This document shows positions 1-6,843 of a stretch of 15,823 nucleotides of DNA, piece after piece. The DNA comes from Chloroflexi bacterium UBA5177 (GTDB lineage: Bacteria; Chloroflexota; UBA5177): contig DHWR01000163.1 in NCBI GenBank assembly GCA_002413265.1, positions 3,740 through 19,562 on the forward strand, read 5' to 3'. A model generated the notes under the pieces. That model saw only the letters and a program-made list of their open reading frames with translations. It was not told the origin of the DNA and ran no database searches. The first letter of the stretch is position 1. Each line of letters begins with the position of its first letter. A program made the position numbers and the translations under genes.

Positions 1-2095
1 CCGAGGTCACAACCTCTTGAACGATCTCGGTGTCGATCGGTTCGGGGTACTCGATACGAGGGTGATAGAGGCTATTTAAGACCGAGCAAAATGCCTCCTT
101 TGCCCGCTCTAGGTCCTTCAACGTGAGCGGACATTCATCCAGCTGCCCCTGATCTATCCGTTCCCTCGTGATCTTCTGCACGATCTCGCTCACCTTCGCC
201 GGAGAATGGTCGTTGGATGCCCGTGCGGCGGCTTCGCATCCATCGGCCAGCATGATCAGCGCGGTTTCCTTGCTCTGTGGCTTGGGCCCCGGATACATAA
301 AGATTTCCTCGTCGATTGGTTCCGCCGCCTCCTCGCGGGCCTTCTGCAAGAAAAAGGAGATCTGCATGGTCCCGTGGTGCTCGGTTATGGCATCGAGCAC
401 CAGGCGCGGGAGGCGATTGTGACGCGCCAGGCGCAGGCCCTGTTGCACGTGCCCGCGAATCACGCGTGCGCTCTCTTCGGGCCGCAGATCGTCATGAATG
501 TTGCTCATCCCAAGCTGGTTCTCGACGAAGGCATGTGGATTGATGGTCTTGCCAGCGTCGTGATAGAGGGCTCCAAGTTTCGCCGCGAGCGAATCGGCTC
601 CTATGTCCTCCGCGGCACGCTCCACCATCGTGGCCAGGATCAGGCTGTGGTTATATGTCCCGGGCGCCTTGACCATCAGTCGCCGCAGGAGTGGCTGACT
701 AGGCTGACCCAGCTCGAGAAGCTGAATGGTCGTGGTCACGCCAAAAAAACCGGCTAGGGCGGCGAACGCGCCTAGAGCGAAGGCCGAGGACACGAAGCCA
801 TTAAAAGCTGCCGCCGCCACATAGTCCTGCAGTGCGTTGAAGTCATAGACGCGATCCAAGAGTCCAAAAGCCAGCTGCGTGACCAGTGCCGTAGAGGCGA
901 TATAGACGCCCGCGTAGATGAATTGCTTGAGCTCACGGATCTGCCGGACCGCCAGTGCGCCCGCTGCTGCAGTCACGAAGTAATAGATAACGATCTCGAA
1001 CGAGCTATTCACAACCCAGCCGGCCAGAAGAGCGACCGCGAGGGCGAGCGCCACGCAGGCCTCTGGCGAGATCAGCGCAGCTGCAAAGGTGGTAGCGGCA
1101 GCAACCGGCAGAAAGTAAGGCAGCAGCACGTGATTCGCGGAGAGGAGTCGCGCGCCAAGTACGGCAAGAACGATGCACGAGTCGACCAGGAGCAAGATCC
1201 GGTCGTTTGCAAGGATTCCGGGCTCAAAGGCGTAGAAATACCAGAAAAGCATCACAACGATCAGCACGGCGAACAGCGCTCCTCCGAGTACGTCCTGCCA
1301 GCCTGTCTGCTTGGTCTGCAACCCGAGCGCCTTGAGCTGCTCGGCAATGAGTGCCGTGATCAGATCGCCGCGGCGCACGACAACCTGATCCGGATATACG
1401 GTGTTCACCACGGCGGGGACAGCCTTCCCGGCCGCAGCTCGCTGCTTATCCGTCGCCTGCAAATCGATGATCTGAGTCGGCGCCATGAACATTCCGAGCA
1501 CGGCGCCTACCGCAGTTCGGACGCGCGGGGTAACTCCGGACGGAAGCGCACCGAGCAGACCGAGCTCCGTTGCCGTTTCCTGATTTTGGTCGAATCTGGA
1601 TGCCTCGGCTTGAGCGAGCAGCTCCTGGCTGCGCGACTGCACGGCGGATAGCTCGCCTGGCGTCAGACCCACGAGCTGTTGGAGCTGTCCCGCCACCACG
1701 CCTGGCGGCACGAGTGATCGGAGCATCTGAAGCTTCTTGCTAGCCGCCGACGTGGAAGTCAGCACCGTGCCGACTCGCGTTAGGAAGGCGTTTGCTTGGC
1801 GAGCGCGCTCCCTCGCAAGATCGTTGTCGGTAATGAAGGTGGCCGGGACGGTAGCCTCGACCTGGTTCCTCCGCGCGGTCGTGGCAACTCGATCCACGTA
1901 GCTGACACGATGGGAGGCCACGACAGTTTCGCTCGCAACCTGCCCGACCCGGAGTGAAGGACTCGAGAACTGAGCCGCGAAGAGAAAAGTTAGAACCGCC
2001 ACGAGGGCCACGCCGTTGCCGATGCTCGTGACGCGCATGGAACGCGAGGAACTTCGCGCAGGGATCAACCGGGCAGATCGGATCGCGCTGTCCAC
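1..2095 (-). CDS. pgpH: PgpH-type 7TM-HD c-di-AMP phosphodiesterase, C-terminal end cut by window edge
   Basis: Membrane phosphodiesterase of the PgpH/YqfF family, which hydrolyses c-di-AMP with a cytoplasmic HD domain. The frame is open from GTG at 2095 to base 1 (698 codons, no stop in the window). In order: one N-terminal membrane helix (about residues 28-42), an extracytoplasmic 7TMR-HDED-like region (about 45-265), a multi-helix membrane block (about 270-470), then the HD domain. The HD signature is clear: TYNHS (H483), ALYHDAGK (H512, D513) and ITEHHGTM further on, preceded by the family-typical QLLELGQPSQPLLRRL. The match to RIEYPEP near the edge means only a few residues are missing. 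GTG 2095 is preferred because GGATAGG, overlapping the yqeY stop, sits 9 nt upstream; an alternative ATG is at 2038. The gene lies 10 nt after yqeY and is probably co-transcribed with it. Confidence 0.93.
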   Translation of the reverse strand, partial: MDSAIRSARLIPARSSSRSMRVTSIGNGVALVAVLTFLFAAQFSSPSLRVGQVASETVVASHRVSYVDRVATTARRNQVEATVPATFITDNDLARERARQANAFLTRVGTVLTSTSAASKKLQMLRSLVPPGVVAGQLQQLVGLTPGELSAVQSRSQELLAQAEASRFDQNQETATELGLLGALPSGVTPRVRTAVGAVLGMFMAPTQIIDLQATDKQRAAAGKAVPAVVNTVYPDQVVVRRGDLITALIAEQLKALGLQTKQTGWQDVLGGALFAVLIVVMLFWYFYAFEPGILANDRILLLVDSCIVLAVLGARLLSANHVLLPYFLPVAAATTFAAALISPEACVALALAVALLAGWVVNSSFEIVIYYFVTAAAGALAVRQIRELKQFIYAGVYIASTALVTQLAFGLLDRVYDFNALQDYVAAAAFNGFVSSAFALGAFAALAGFFGVTTTIQLLELGQPSQPLLRRLMVKAPGTYNHSLILATMVERAAEDIGADSLAAKLGALYHDAGKTINPHAFVENQLGMSNIHDDLRPEESARVIRGHVQQGLRLARHNRLPRLVLDAITEHHGTMQISFFLQKAREEAAEPIDEEIFMYPGPKPQSKETALIMLADGCEAAARASNDHSPAKVSEIVQKITRERIDQGQLDECPLTLKDLERAKEAFCSVLNSLYHPRIEYPEPIDTEIVQEVVTS

Positions 2096-2105
2096 GGTCT
2101 TTGAC

Positions 2106-2588
2106 CTATCCGGGTTGACCGGACAACATTTCCCGAGCCACGGAATTCACTGTAGCTCCGTCGGCTTTTCCTTTGAGTAGACGCATAGAGCCGCTCATCA
2201 CCTTGCCGATGTCGCCCGGTCCGGAAGCAGCTGTTTCTGCGATGACGCCCCTCACGACCTCTCTCACAGCTTCGACATCCATTTGCGCCGGCAGGTAGGC
2301 CTGCAGAACCGCCATTTCGGCTCGTTCCTGCTCGGCTCGATCACTATACCCTGCCTTTTCGTACTCGGTCGCCGCGTCCCGCCTCATTTTCACTTGATGT
2401 CGGATGACATCACCATACTCTTCTTCCGATAGTTGGCTTCGTTTGGCAATCTCCGCGTTCTTCGCGGCCGCTTTCAGAAGTCGTAGCGTTTGCAGGGTCG
2501 TCTGGTCCCTGCCCTTAAGAGCACGGACCAGGTCTGACTCGACGCGGGCCACCAGCGGGGTAGGGGTAGGGGTATTGGTCTCGGTCAT
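2106..2588 (-). CDS. yqeY: YqeY/GatB-like domain protein
   Basis: A 160-residue protein made almost entirely of the GatB/YqeY domain, the helical tRNA-interacting fold shared with the tail of the amidotransferase subunit GatB. Family hallmarks visible are LRLLKAAAKNAEI, the charged KMRRDAATEYEKAGYSDRAEQE stretch read in pieces, and LQAYLPAQM followed by the GxIGKVM-like GDIGKVMSG near residue 130. The role of free-standing YqeY is not settled; a part in translation or tRNA binding is usually inferred from the fold. The N-terminal TETNTPTPTP is low complexity and comes from a 6-bp DNA repeat. I see no convincing Shine-Dalgarno before the ATG at 2588. It is the first gene of a pair with pgpH and is divergent from the oxidoreductase gene. 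Confidence 0.92.
   Translation of the reverse strand: MTETNTPTPTPLVARVESDLVRALKGRDQTTLQTLRLLKAAAKNAEIAKRSQLSEEEYGDVIRHQVKMRRDAATEYEKAGYSDRAEQERAEMAVLQAYLPAQMDVEAVREVVRGVIAETAASGPGDIGKVMSGSMRLLKGKADGATVNSVAREMLSGQPG
2557..2574 (+). repeat. three tandem copies of GGGGTA
   Basis: GGGGTA is repeated exactly three times inside the 5' end of yqeY, where the other strand encodes Thr-Pro repeats. With a further GGG at 2546-2548 the plus strand has four G-tracts and could form a G-quadruplex; this is inference from sequence only. Confidence 0.8.
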
Positions 2589-2663
2589 TGGCGGTAGTGT
2601 CTCACGCTCACCGATGCTGCACCAAATGCCGCCTCCGATAGGATGAAACAGGGGGTGTGGACA

Positions 2664-3596
2664 GTGCTTCAGATCGGGCTCATGATCGAGGGGCAGAACG
2701 GCTTGAACTGGCAGCGATGGCAGAAACTGCTGGCTCTTGCGGAGGAGCTAGGCTTCGCTTTCGTCTTCCGGTCGGATCATTTCACCAATGCCGCGCCTCC
2801 CGATCAAGACTCCCTGGAGCTCTGGACATCGCTGACCTATGCCGCGAGCCACACTCAACGCATTGAGTTCGGCTCGCTGGTCACGCCGGTAACTTTTCGG
2901 CACCCGTCCATCACCGCACGCGCGGCTGCCGCAGTTGACGATCTGAGCAACGGACGGCTGGTCCTGGGTATCGGGGCCGGCTGGCAGGATCGCGAGCATC
3001 ACAACTTCGGCATACCATTCCCGCCCAAAGCCGTCCGCTTCGAAATGCTGAGAGAGTACCTCGAGATCGTAACGCGACTACTTCGCAACAATGAGCCGGT
3101 CAAGTATCAGGGCAAGCACTACGCGCTGGATGACGCAATACTCCTGCCGAGGCCTCGCCGCCCGGGAGGGCCATCAATCCTCGTTGGCGGCAACGGCAAG
3201 CAGCGCACGCTGCCGCTGGCGGCCCTGTACGCGGATGAGTGGAACGCAGTGTTCGCCGGGCCGGAAAAGCTTGAACAGCTGGAAAAGCATCTGGATCGTC
3301 TTCTCCACGAGGCCGGTCGAGCTCGCGAGGCGGTACGCCGATCCGTGATGATCGGCACCTTCCTGGCACGAAGTTCTAGAGCGCTTGAGGAGCGCCTCGA
3401 ATCAAAGCAGACAACGGCGGAGCAATCTCTCGAGTCGGGAGTCCTCATCGGAACTGCCGATTCCTGGGCGGAGCAGCTGCAGCGATATGCATCGGTCGGG
3501 GTGCAGCGAATCATGCTTCAGTGGCTCGACCTGGACGATCTCGAAGGACTTCGTCTGGTGGGGCAGGAAGTACTCCCGGCCTTCGAAGCCGGGTAA
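2664..3596 (+). CDS. LLM-class F420-dependent oxidoreductase
   Basis: A luciferase-like (TIM-barrel) flavin/F420 oxidoreductase of about 310 residues, normal for the family. The N-terminus reads IGLMIEGQNGL, then ALAEELGF and RSDHF, and the middle has GRLVLGIGAGWQDREHHNFGIPFP (read across the conserved GAGW motif) and the ILVGGNGK strand-turn. These match the F420-using subgroup rather than bacterial luciferase proper. The substrate cannot be told from sequence. I chose GTG 2664 because AGGGGG lies 8 nt upstream and the conserved domain starts immediately. An in-frame ATG at 2643 has GATAGG directly touching it and no usable spacing, so it is less likely. The gene is monocistronic, divergent from yqeY, and ends in a terminator-like hairpin. 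Confidence 0.9.
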   Translation: MLQIGLMIEGQNGLNWQRWQKLLALAEELGFAFVFRSDHFTNAAPPDQDSLELWTSLTYAASHTQRIEFGSLVTPVTFRHPSITARAAAAVDDLSNGRLVLGIGAGWQDREHHNFGIPFPPKAVRFEMLREYLEIVTRLLRNNEPVKYQGKHYALDDAILLPRPRRPGGPSILVGGNGKQRTLPLAALYADEWNAVFAGPEKLEQLEKHLDRLLHEAGRAREAVRRSVMIGTFLARSSRALEERLESKQTTAEQSLESGVLIGTADSWAEQLQRYASVGVQRIMLQWLDLDDLEGLRLVGQEVLPAFEAG

Positions 3597-3600
3597 TTTT
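3575..3600 (+). terminator. candidate intrinsic terminator overlapping the end of the oxidoreductase gene
   Basis: CCCGGC at 3575-3580 pairs with GCCGGG at 3588-3593 across a 7-nt loop and is followed by TAATTTT, which includes the stop codon. The stem is short but all G:C. It would separate the oxidoreductase from the SRP RNA promoter just downstream. Confidence 0.5.
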
Positions 3601-3610
3601 CGCGGCCCAT

Positions 3611-3642
3611 CTGCACATTTCCCGGCGGTCGCCGGGTATACT
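3611..3642 (+). promoter_or_regulatory. putative promoter of the SRP RNA gene
   Basis: TATACT at 3637-3642 is a near-consensus -10 and lies 3 nt before the predicted 5' end of the RNA helix at 3646. The -35 is poor: CTGCAC at 3611-3616 gives a 20-nt spacer. The spacer carries a perfect dyad, CCCGGCG (3621-3627) with CGCCGGG (3630-3636). Confidence 0.5.
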
Positions 3643-3645
3643 TAC

Positions 3646-3920
3646 GTGATCGTGCTAAGCGGGGAGCTAGCGGTGCCCTGTACCCGCAATCCGCTACAGC
3701 GGGGTTGAATTCCACGCTCGAGGCTCGTGCCATACGCATCTGCCGGAGCGCTCGACGTCGAAGGTCGAGTTCTACGCGGCGGAGCCCTGTGAACCTCGTC
3801 AGGTCCGGAAGGAAGCAGCGATAAGCGGTAAGCTCCGGGTGACGTAGAGTGGCTCTACCGGAGCCGGGCGTTCTCGGTAAGGCGAGTGGTTTCGTTGTCG
3901 ACAGTGTGGTGCACGATCAC
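3646..3920 (+). ncRNA. ffs: signal recognition particle RNA, large bacterial type (6S/scRNA-like)
   Basis: This is the RNA scaffold of the SRP, which binds Ffh and targets nascent membrane and secreted proteins. The domain IV core GTCAGGTCCGGAAGGAAGCA (3798 onward) is essentially invariant in bacterial SRP RNAs. The 5' half has the Alu-domain signature seen in Bacillus scRNA: GTGCTAAGCGGGGAGCTAGC, then GGTGCCCTGTACCCGCAATC. The ends are set by the closing helix: GTGATCGTGC (3646-3655) pairs perfectly with GCACGATCAC (3911-3920). That gives about 275 nt, the size of the large class rather than the ~114-nt 4.5S form. It stands alone, between its own promoter and a strong hairpin. Confidence 0.96.
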
Positions 3921-3933
3921 CCTTGACGATTCC

Positions 3934-3970
3934 GGTGGCTGGGCGCAAGCCCAGCCACCTCTTCGTCATT
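3934..3970 (+). terminator. intrinsic terminator of the SRP RNA
   Basis: A perfect 11-bp stem, GGTGGCTGGGC (3934-3944) with GCCCAGCCACC (3949-3959), closes a GCAA tetraloop. It is followed by TCTTCGTCATT, only moderately T-rich. The position, 14 nt after the RNA's closing helix, supports a terminator. Confidence 0.75.
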
Positions 3971-4032
3971 ACGGTACGATTCTCCGACAACACAAGCCTG
4001 GTCTCTGGGGCAAAAATCTCTGCTGACGCCCA

Positions 4033-4067
4033 GACTATGAAAGAGACCCCTCCGAAGAGGGGTCTCT
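4033..4067 (-). terminator. intrinsic terminator of the ABC ATPase gene
   Basis: On the minus strand an 11-bp perfect stem, AGAGACCCCTC with GAGGGGTCTCT, encloses a stable TTCG loop and is followed by TTCATAG. It starts about 21 nt after the stop codon of the ATPase gene. The stem is symmetrical, so it could also block plus-strand transcription. Confidence 0.8.
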
Positions 4068-4087
4068 CAGCCTAAGCCGGTGTCGAG

Positions 4088-5209
4088 CTAGGCTACGGCG
4101 CTCTTGCTGTGGCCGATCGCGTTTCCCGAAGCCTCGTCGAAGATGTGCAGATTGTCGGGGTCAAACACCACATCGGTGTGCTTCAACGGCTCGGCGTCGA
4201 AGTCTGCCGGGAATTCGGCGGTCAATGTGGCGCCATTCTTCGACAGATAGACATACTGATGGCTACCCATGTTTTCCACGACTTCGATTTCGGTGTCGAT
4301 CTTGTTTGGCGCGGCACTTCCGTCTGCCAGTACAGCCGGGATGATGTGTTCCGGCCGAATACCGAGCACCACTTTTTCAGCATTCTGGCCTCGAGCCACT
4401 GAACTCAGGTTCTCCGGCAAGGTTACGGTCCAGCCGTCACCCTGCACGTTCATCGATCCGTTCGATTGCTGCAGGGTTCCGGGCAGGAGGTTCATGGATG
4501 GGCTGCCGATGAAGCCGGCGACGAAGGTGTTGGCCGGATAGTCGTACAGCGTGGTCGGCTTATCGGTTTGCTGCAGGAACCCGTCTTTCATCACGGCGAT
4601 GCGATTACCCATGGTCATGGCTTCGGTCTGATCGTGAGTGACGTAGATCATGGTCGTCTTGAGTCGAAGGTGCAGCTTGCTGATCTCGGCTCGAGTCTGA
4701 ACGCGCAGTTTGGCGTCGAGGTTGGAGAGTGGCTCGTCCATCAGGAAGACCGCGGGGTTGCGGACGATCGCCCGTCCGAGAGCAACGCGCTGACGCTGCC
4801 CGCCGGAGAGCGCCTTCGGCTTGCGATCGAGGAGCGGGGTAATACCCAGGATCTCGCCGGCCTCGGTCACGCGGCGTCGAATCTCTTGCTTTGGCGTCTT
4901 GCGAAGCTTCAAGCCGAACGCCATGTTGTCGTAGACGTTCATGTGCGGGTACAACGCGTAGCTCTGGAACACCATGGCGATGTCTCGGTCTTTGGGCGAG
5001 AGATCGTTGACCACTCGCTCTCCGATACTTATGGTGCCCTCTGAAATGTCGTCGAGGCCCGCTACCATTCGAAGCGTTGTCGACTTGCCGCAACCCGATG
5101 GACCGACCAGCACGAGGAATTCCTCGTCCTTGGCCTCCAGGCTTACATCATGTACCGCGACAACGTCTCCATAGCGCTTCCAGATGTGCTCCAGGGTAAC
5201 TTTCGCCAT
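4088..5209 (-). CDS. ugpC: sugar ABC transporter ATP-binding protein, UgpC/MsmX family
   Basis: The ATPase subunit of carbohydrate-uptake ABC importers (CUT1 group), which energises import at the inner face of the membrane. The 373 residues contain Walker A GPSGCGKST (36-44), Q-loop in VFQSYALYPHM, signature LSGGQ (134-138), Walker B VFLMDEP with the catalytic Glu (E159), D-loop LSNLDAKLR and the switch His in THDQ (H192). A C-terminal TOBE/MalK-like regulatory domain (about 235-360, with LGIRPEHI) confirms the MalK/UgpC/MsmX type. No permease or binding protein lies next to it, so it is probably a shared ATPase serving several importers, as MsmX does in Bacillus. The start ATG 5209 has AGGG 8 nt upstream. 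The gene has its own promoter and terminator. Confidence 0.95.
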   Translation of the reverse strand: MAKVTLEHIWKRYGDVVAVHDVSLEAKDEEFLVLVGPSGCGKSTTLRMVAGLDDISEGTISIGERVVNDLSPKDRDIAMVFQSYALYPHMNVYDNMAFGLKLRKTPKQEIRRRVTEAGEILGITPLLDRKPKALSGGQRQRVALGRAIVRNPAVFLMDEPLSNLDAKLRVQTRAEISKLHLRLKTTMIYVTHDQTEAMTMGNRIAVMKDGFLQQTDKPTTLYDYPANTFVAGFIGSPSMNLLPGTLQQSNGSMNVQGDGWTVTLPENLSSVARGQNAEKVVLGIRPEHIIPAVLADGSAAPNKIDTEIEVVENMGSHQYVYLSKNGATLTAEFPADFDAEPLKHTDVVFDPDNLHIFDEASGNAIGHSKSAVA

Positions 5210-5287
5210 TTCTCACCCTCTCCTTCGCACGTGGCGTGAGCAAGCGGCGCTGGTGCTCTCAATGAACGCCGGCAACCGTTGGTACCC

Positions 5288-5316
5288 ATTATGGTGGCAC
5301 GCAATCTGCATGGCAA
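5288..5316 (-). promoter_or_regulatory. sigma-70-type promoter for the ABC ATPase gene
   Basis: On the minus strand TTGCCA (5316-5311) and CATAAT (5293-5288) are separated by exactly 17 nt, each 5 of 6 to consensus. The expected start is near 5281, giving a leader of about 72 nt. This is the best promoter match in the window. Confidence 0.7.
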
Positions 5317-5358
5317 GGGGTAGCACCCGTTGGATCGGATGCGGAAGGACGATTGGAC

Positions 5359-5592
5359 ATGAACGACATTGCCGGACTCAACCAGGGATTGACCGAAACG
5401 ATGACCATCGAGAGCTCCAAGAAGCTCAAGCCAGAGCGCATTGAGGCGTCGCTGACGGCTCTTGACGGCGTACGCAGCGTCGACGTCGAGGGCACAACCG
5501 TAACGGTCAGCTACGATCCGACGATTGTGGATCAGAACGCGATCCGGGCAGCCATTGAGAAGGATGGCGCGGCTATCGTGACCAGCGGCTAG
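5359..5592 (+). CDS. small HMA-fold-like protein without the CxxC metal site
   Basis: A 77-residue protein that fits the beta-alpha-beta-beta-alpha-beta pattern of heavy-metal-associated domains: a strand (TMTIESSKKL), helix (PERIEASLTAL), the hallmark DGVRSVDVEG, then VTVSYDPTIVDQNAIRAAIEKDG and a last strand. The GMTCxxC loop that binds Cu or Zn in the family is replaced by ESSKKLKP, and there is no cysteine anywhere, so it should not bind metal in the usual way. ATG 5359 is chosen because AAGGA lies 9 nt upstream; a TTG at 5353 has too short a spacing. It stands alone, divergent from the ABC ATPase and convergent with the M24 peptidase. The function is unknown. Confidence 0.8.
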   Translation: MNDIAGLNQGLTETMTIESSKKLKPERIEASLTALDGVRSVDVEGTTVTVSYDPTIVDQNAIRAAIEKDGAAIVTSG

Positions 5593-5613
5593 TCGCCGAC
5601 CGGACACGACAAC

Positions 5614-5639
5614 CCGCTCTTCTCGAACTGAGCGGCTTT
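5614..5639. terminator. candidate bidirectional terminator between convergent genes
   Basis: CCGCTC (5614-5619) pairs with GAGCGG (5630-5635) over a 10-nt loop, followed by CTTT on the plus strand and TTGT on the minus strand. It lies between the convergent stops of the HMA-like and M24 genes. The stem is short and the T-tracts are weak. Confidence 0.4.
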
Positions 5640-5672
5640 CGGGCCAACTGCCGGGCAACCGCAGCTAGCTCT

Positions 5673-6794
5673 TCAGACCTCCAGCTGTCTGGGAAAGTCG
5701 GTTAGGTCCTGAAATCCCTCGTCTGTCACGACGACCAGATCCTCTAGCCGGATTCCACCGACCTCAGAGTCGTATAGTCCGGGTTCGACGGTGACGACGT
5801 CGCCTGGCCTGAGCTCCACCTGCCGGGTGCCGATGCTCGGACTCTCGTGAATCTCGAGTCCGATGCCATGCCCCGTGCCGTGGATGAAGCGGGCACCCGG
5901 CCCCTCACCCTCGAACCCGGCCTCCGCGAAGACCTCGCGAACTGCCCCGTGTACCTCGCTGCCGTCGACGCCGGGACCAATTACGGCTAGTGCGGCATCC
6001 AACGCGCGCGCCGTCGCTTTGAACATCGCCTTAAGAGGTTCCGGCGCTGGCCCCTTCACCACCGTTCGCGTCATGTCGGCAAAGTAGCGCGTTCGCTTAC
6101 TCCGTGGGAAGATGTCGATTACGATCGCCTCGCCAGCTCGAAGCGGGCCACTTCCCAACCAGTGAGGATCGGCGGCGCCCGTGCCGCCCGCGACGATCGG
6201 GCCCTGGGACGTGTCCATTCCCTCCCACAGCAGCAGGGCTTCGATCTCTCCCTGGATCCGCTCGCTGGTGAGTGGAATGCCGTCGATATGAAGCATGCCG
6301 CCTTTTTCCTCGCTGCTGGAGATGAGCTCGATCGCGCGGGCCATTGCTTTCTGGGTTGCCGCTTGAGCCTGCTCGATTGCCGCGATCTCTGATGCGCTCT
6401 TGCGCCGCCGGTCTCCTACAAGCAAGTACGGATCGATGCACAGCGCATGACCCTCCGCTCTCAGACCGTCGGCATAAAGCACCGGAAGCTGCCCTTCGAC
6501 CACCACTCCGTCCGCGGATAGAGCCTCCAGGACCCGGCTGAGTAAGATCGTGAACGCTTTGTTTCGATCGTTCGTCTCTCTCACCAGGTCGCGGTAGCCG
6601 AACTCGGCAAAAGAGCGAACGTCATCGACGCTGGACTCTTTTTCGGCCCGGCCCTTTTCCATATCGTTGACGACCAGCATCGTTCGGCCGTCCCGCTCTG
6701 CGAACGCGAACGTGTCCTCTGCAAGAAATTTGGTCTTGTAGAACAGGTTGGCGTTCGACGCGCTGTCACCAACCAGAAGCAATACCTGGCTCAC
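5673..6794 (-). CDS. M24 family metallopeptidase (Xaa-Pro aminopeptidase/dipeptidase-like)
   Basis: A cytoplasmic pita-bread metallopeptidase of about 373 residues, expected to remove residues next to proline. An N-terminal creatinase-like domain is followed by the M24 catalytic domain. The five metal ligands are visible: Asp in VIDIFP, Asp in FADMTRT, His in HGTGHGIGLEIHE, Glu in VEPGLY and Glu in RLEDLV. Start: the frame is open further, to ATG 6908, but that would run through the divergent promoter and into the M55 gene. GTG 6794 begins the conserved VSQVLLLVGDS and has AGGGGG a few nt upstream, so I chose it. It shares a 49-bp divergent gap with the D-aminopeptidase, which suggests joint control of peptide turnover. 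Confidence 0.92.
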   Translation of the reverse strand: MSQVLLLVGDSASNANLFYKTKFLAEDTFAFAERDGRTMLVVNDMEKGRAEKESSVDDVRSFAEFGYRDLVRETNDRNKAFTILLSRVLEALSADGVVVEGQLPVLYADGLRAEGHALCIDPYLLVGDRRRKSASEIAAIEQAQAATQKAMARAIELISSSEEKGGMLHIDGIPLTSERIQGEIEALLLWEGMDTSQGPIVAGGTGAADPHWLGSGPLRAGEAIVIDIFPRSKRTRYFADMTRTVVKGPAPEPLKAMFKATARALDAALAVIGPGVDGSEVHGAVREVFAEAGFEGEGPGARFIHGTGHGIGLEIHESPSIGTRQVELRPGDVVTVEPGLYDSEVGGIRLEDLVVVTDEGFQDLTDFPRQLEV

Positions 6795-6816
6795 GAATCC
6801 CCCTGAAATCCGCTGT

Positions 6817-6824
6817 AGTATACT
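6817..6824. promoter_or_regulatory. palindromic divergent -10 element AGTATACT
   Basis: AGTATACT is its own reverse complement, so TATACT is presented as a -10 to both strands: at 6819-6824 for the M55 gene (ATG 6844) and at 6822-6817 for the M24 gene (GTG 6794). No good -35 is seen on either side. The leaders would be very short (about 13-16 nt). Confidence 0.55.
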
Positions 6825-6843
6825 CGCGCCGAAACGGAGAACC

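Noticed and set aside
206..1651. Two plus-strand open frames (206-757 and 923-1651)
   Set aside because: They lie opposite pgpH, whose minus-strand frame has continuous family-level similarity; the plus-strand translations resemble no protein.
4466..5044. Plus-strand open frame opposite the ABC ATPase
   Set aside because: It is an antisense shadow of a fully conserved ATPase with all motifs in place.
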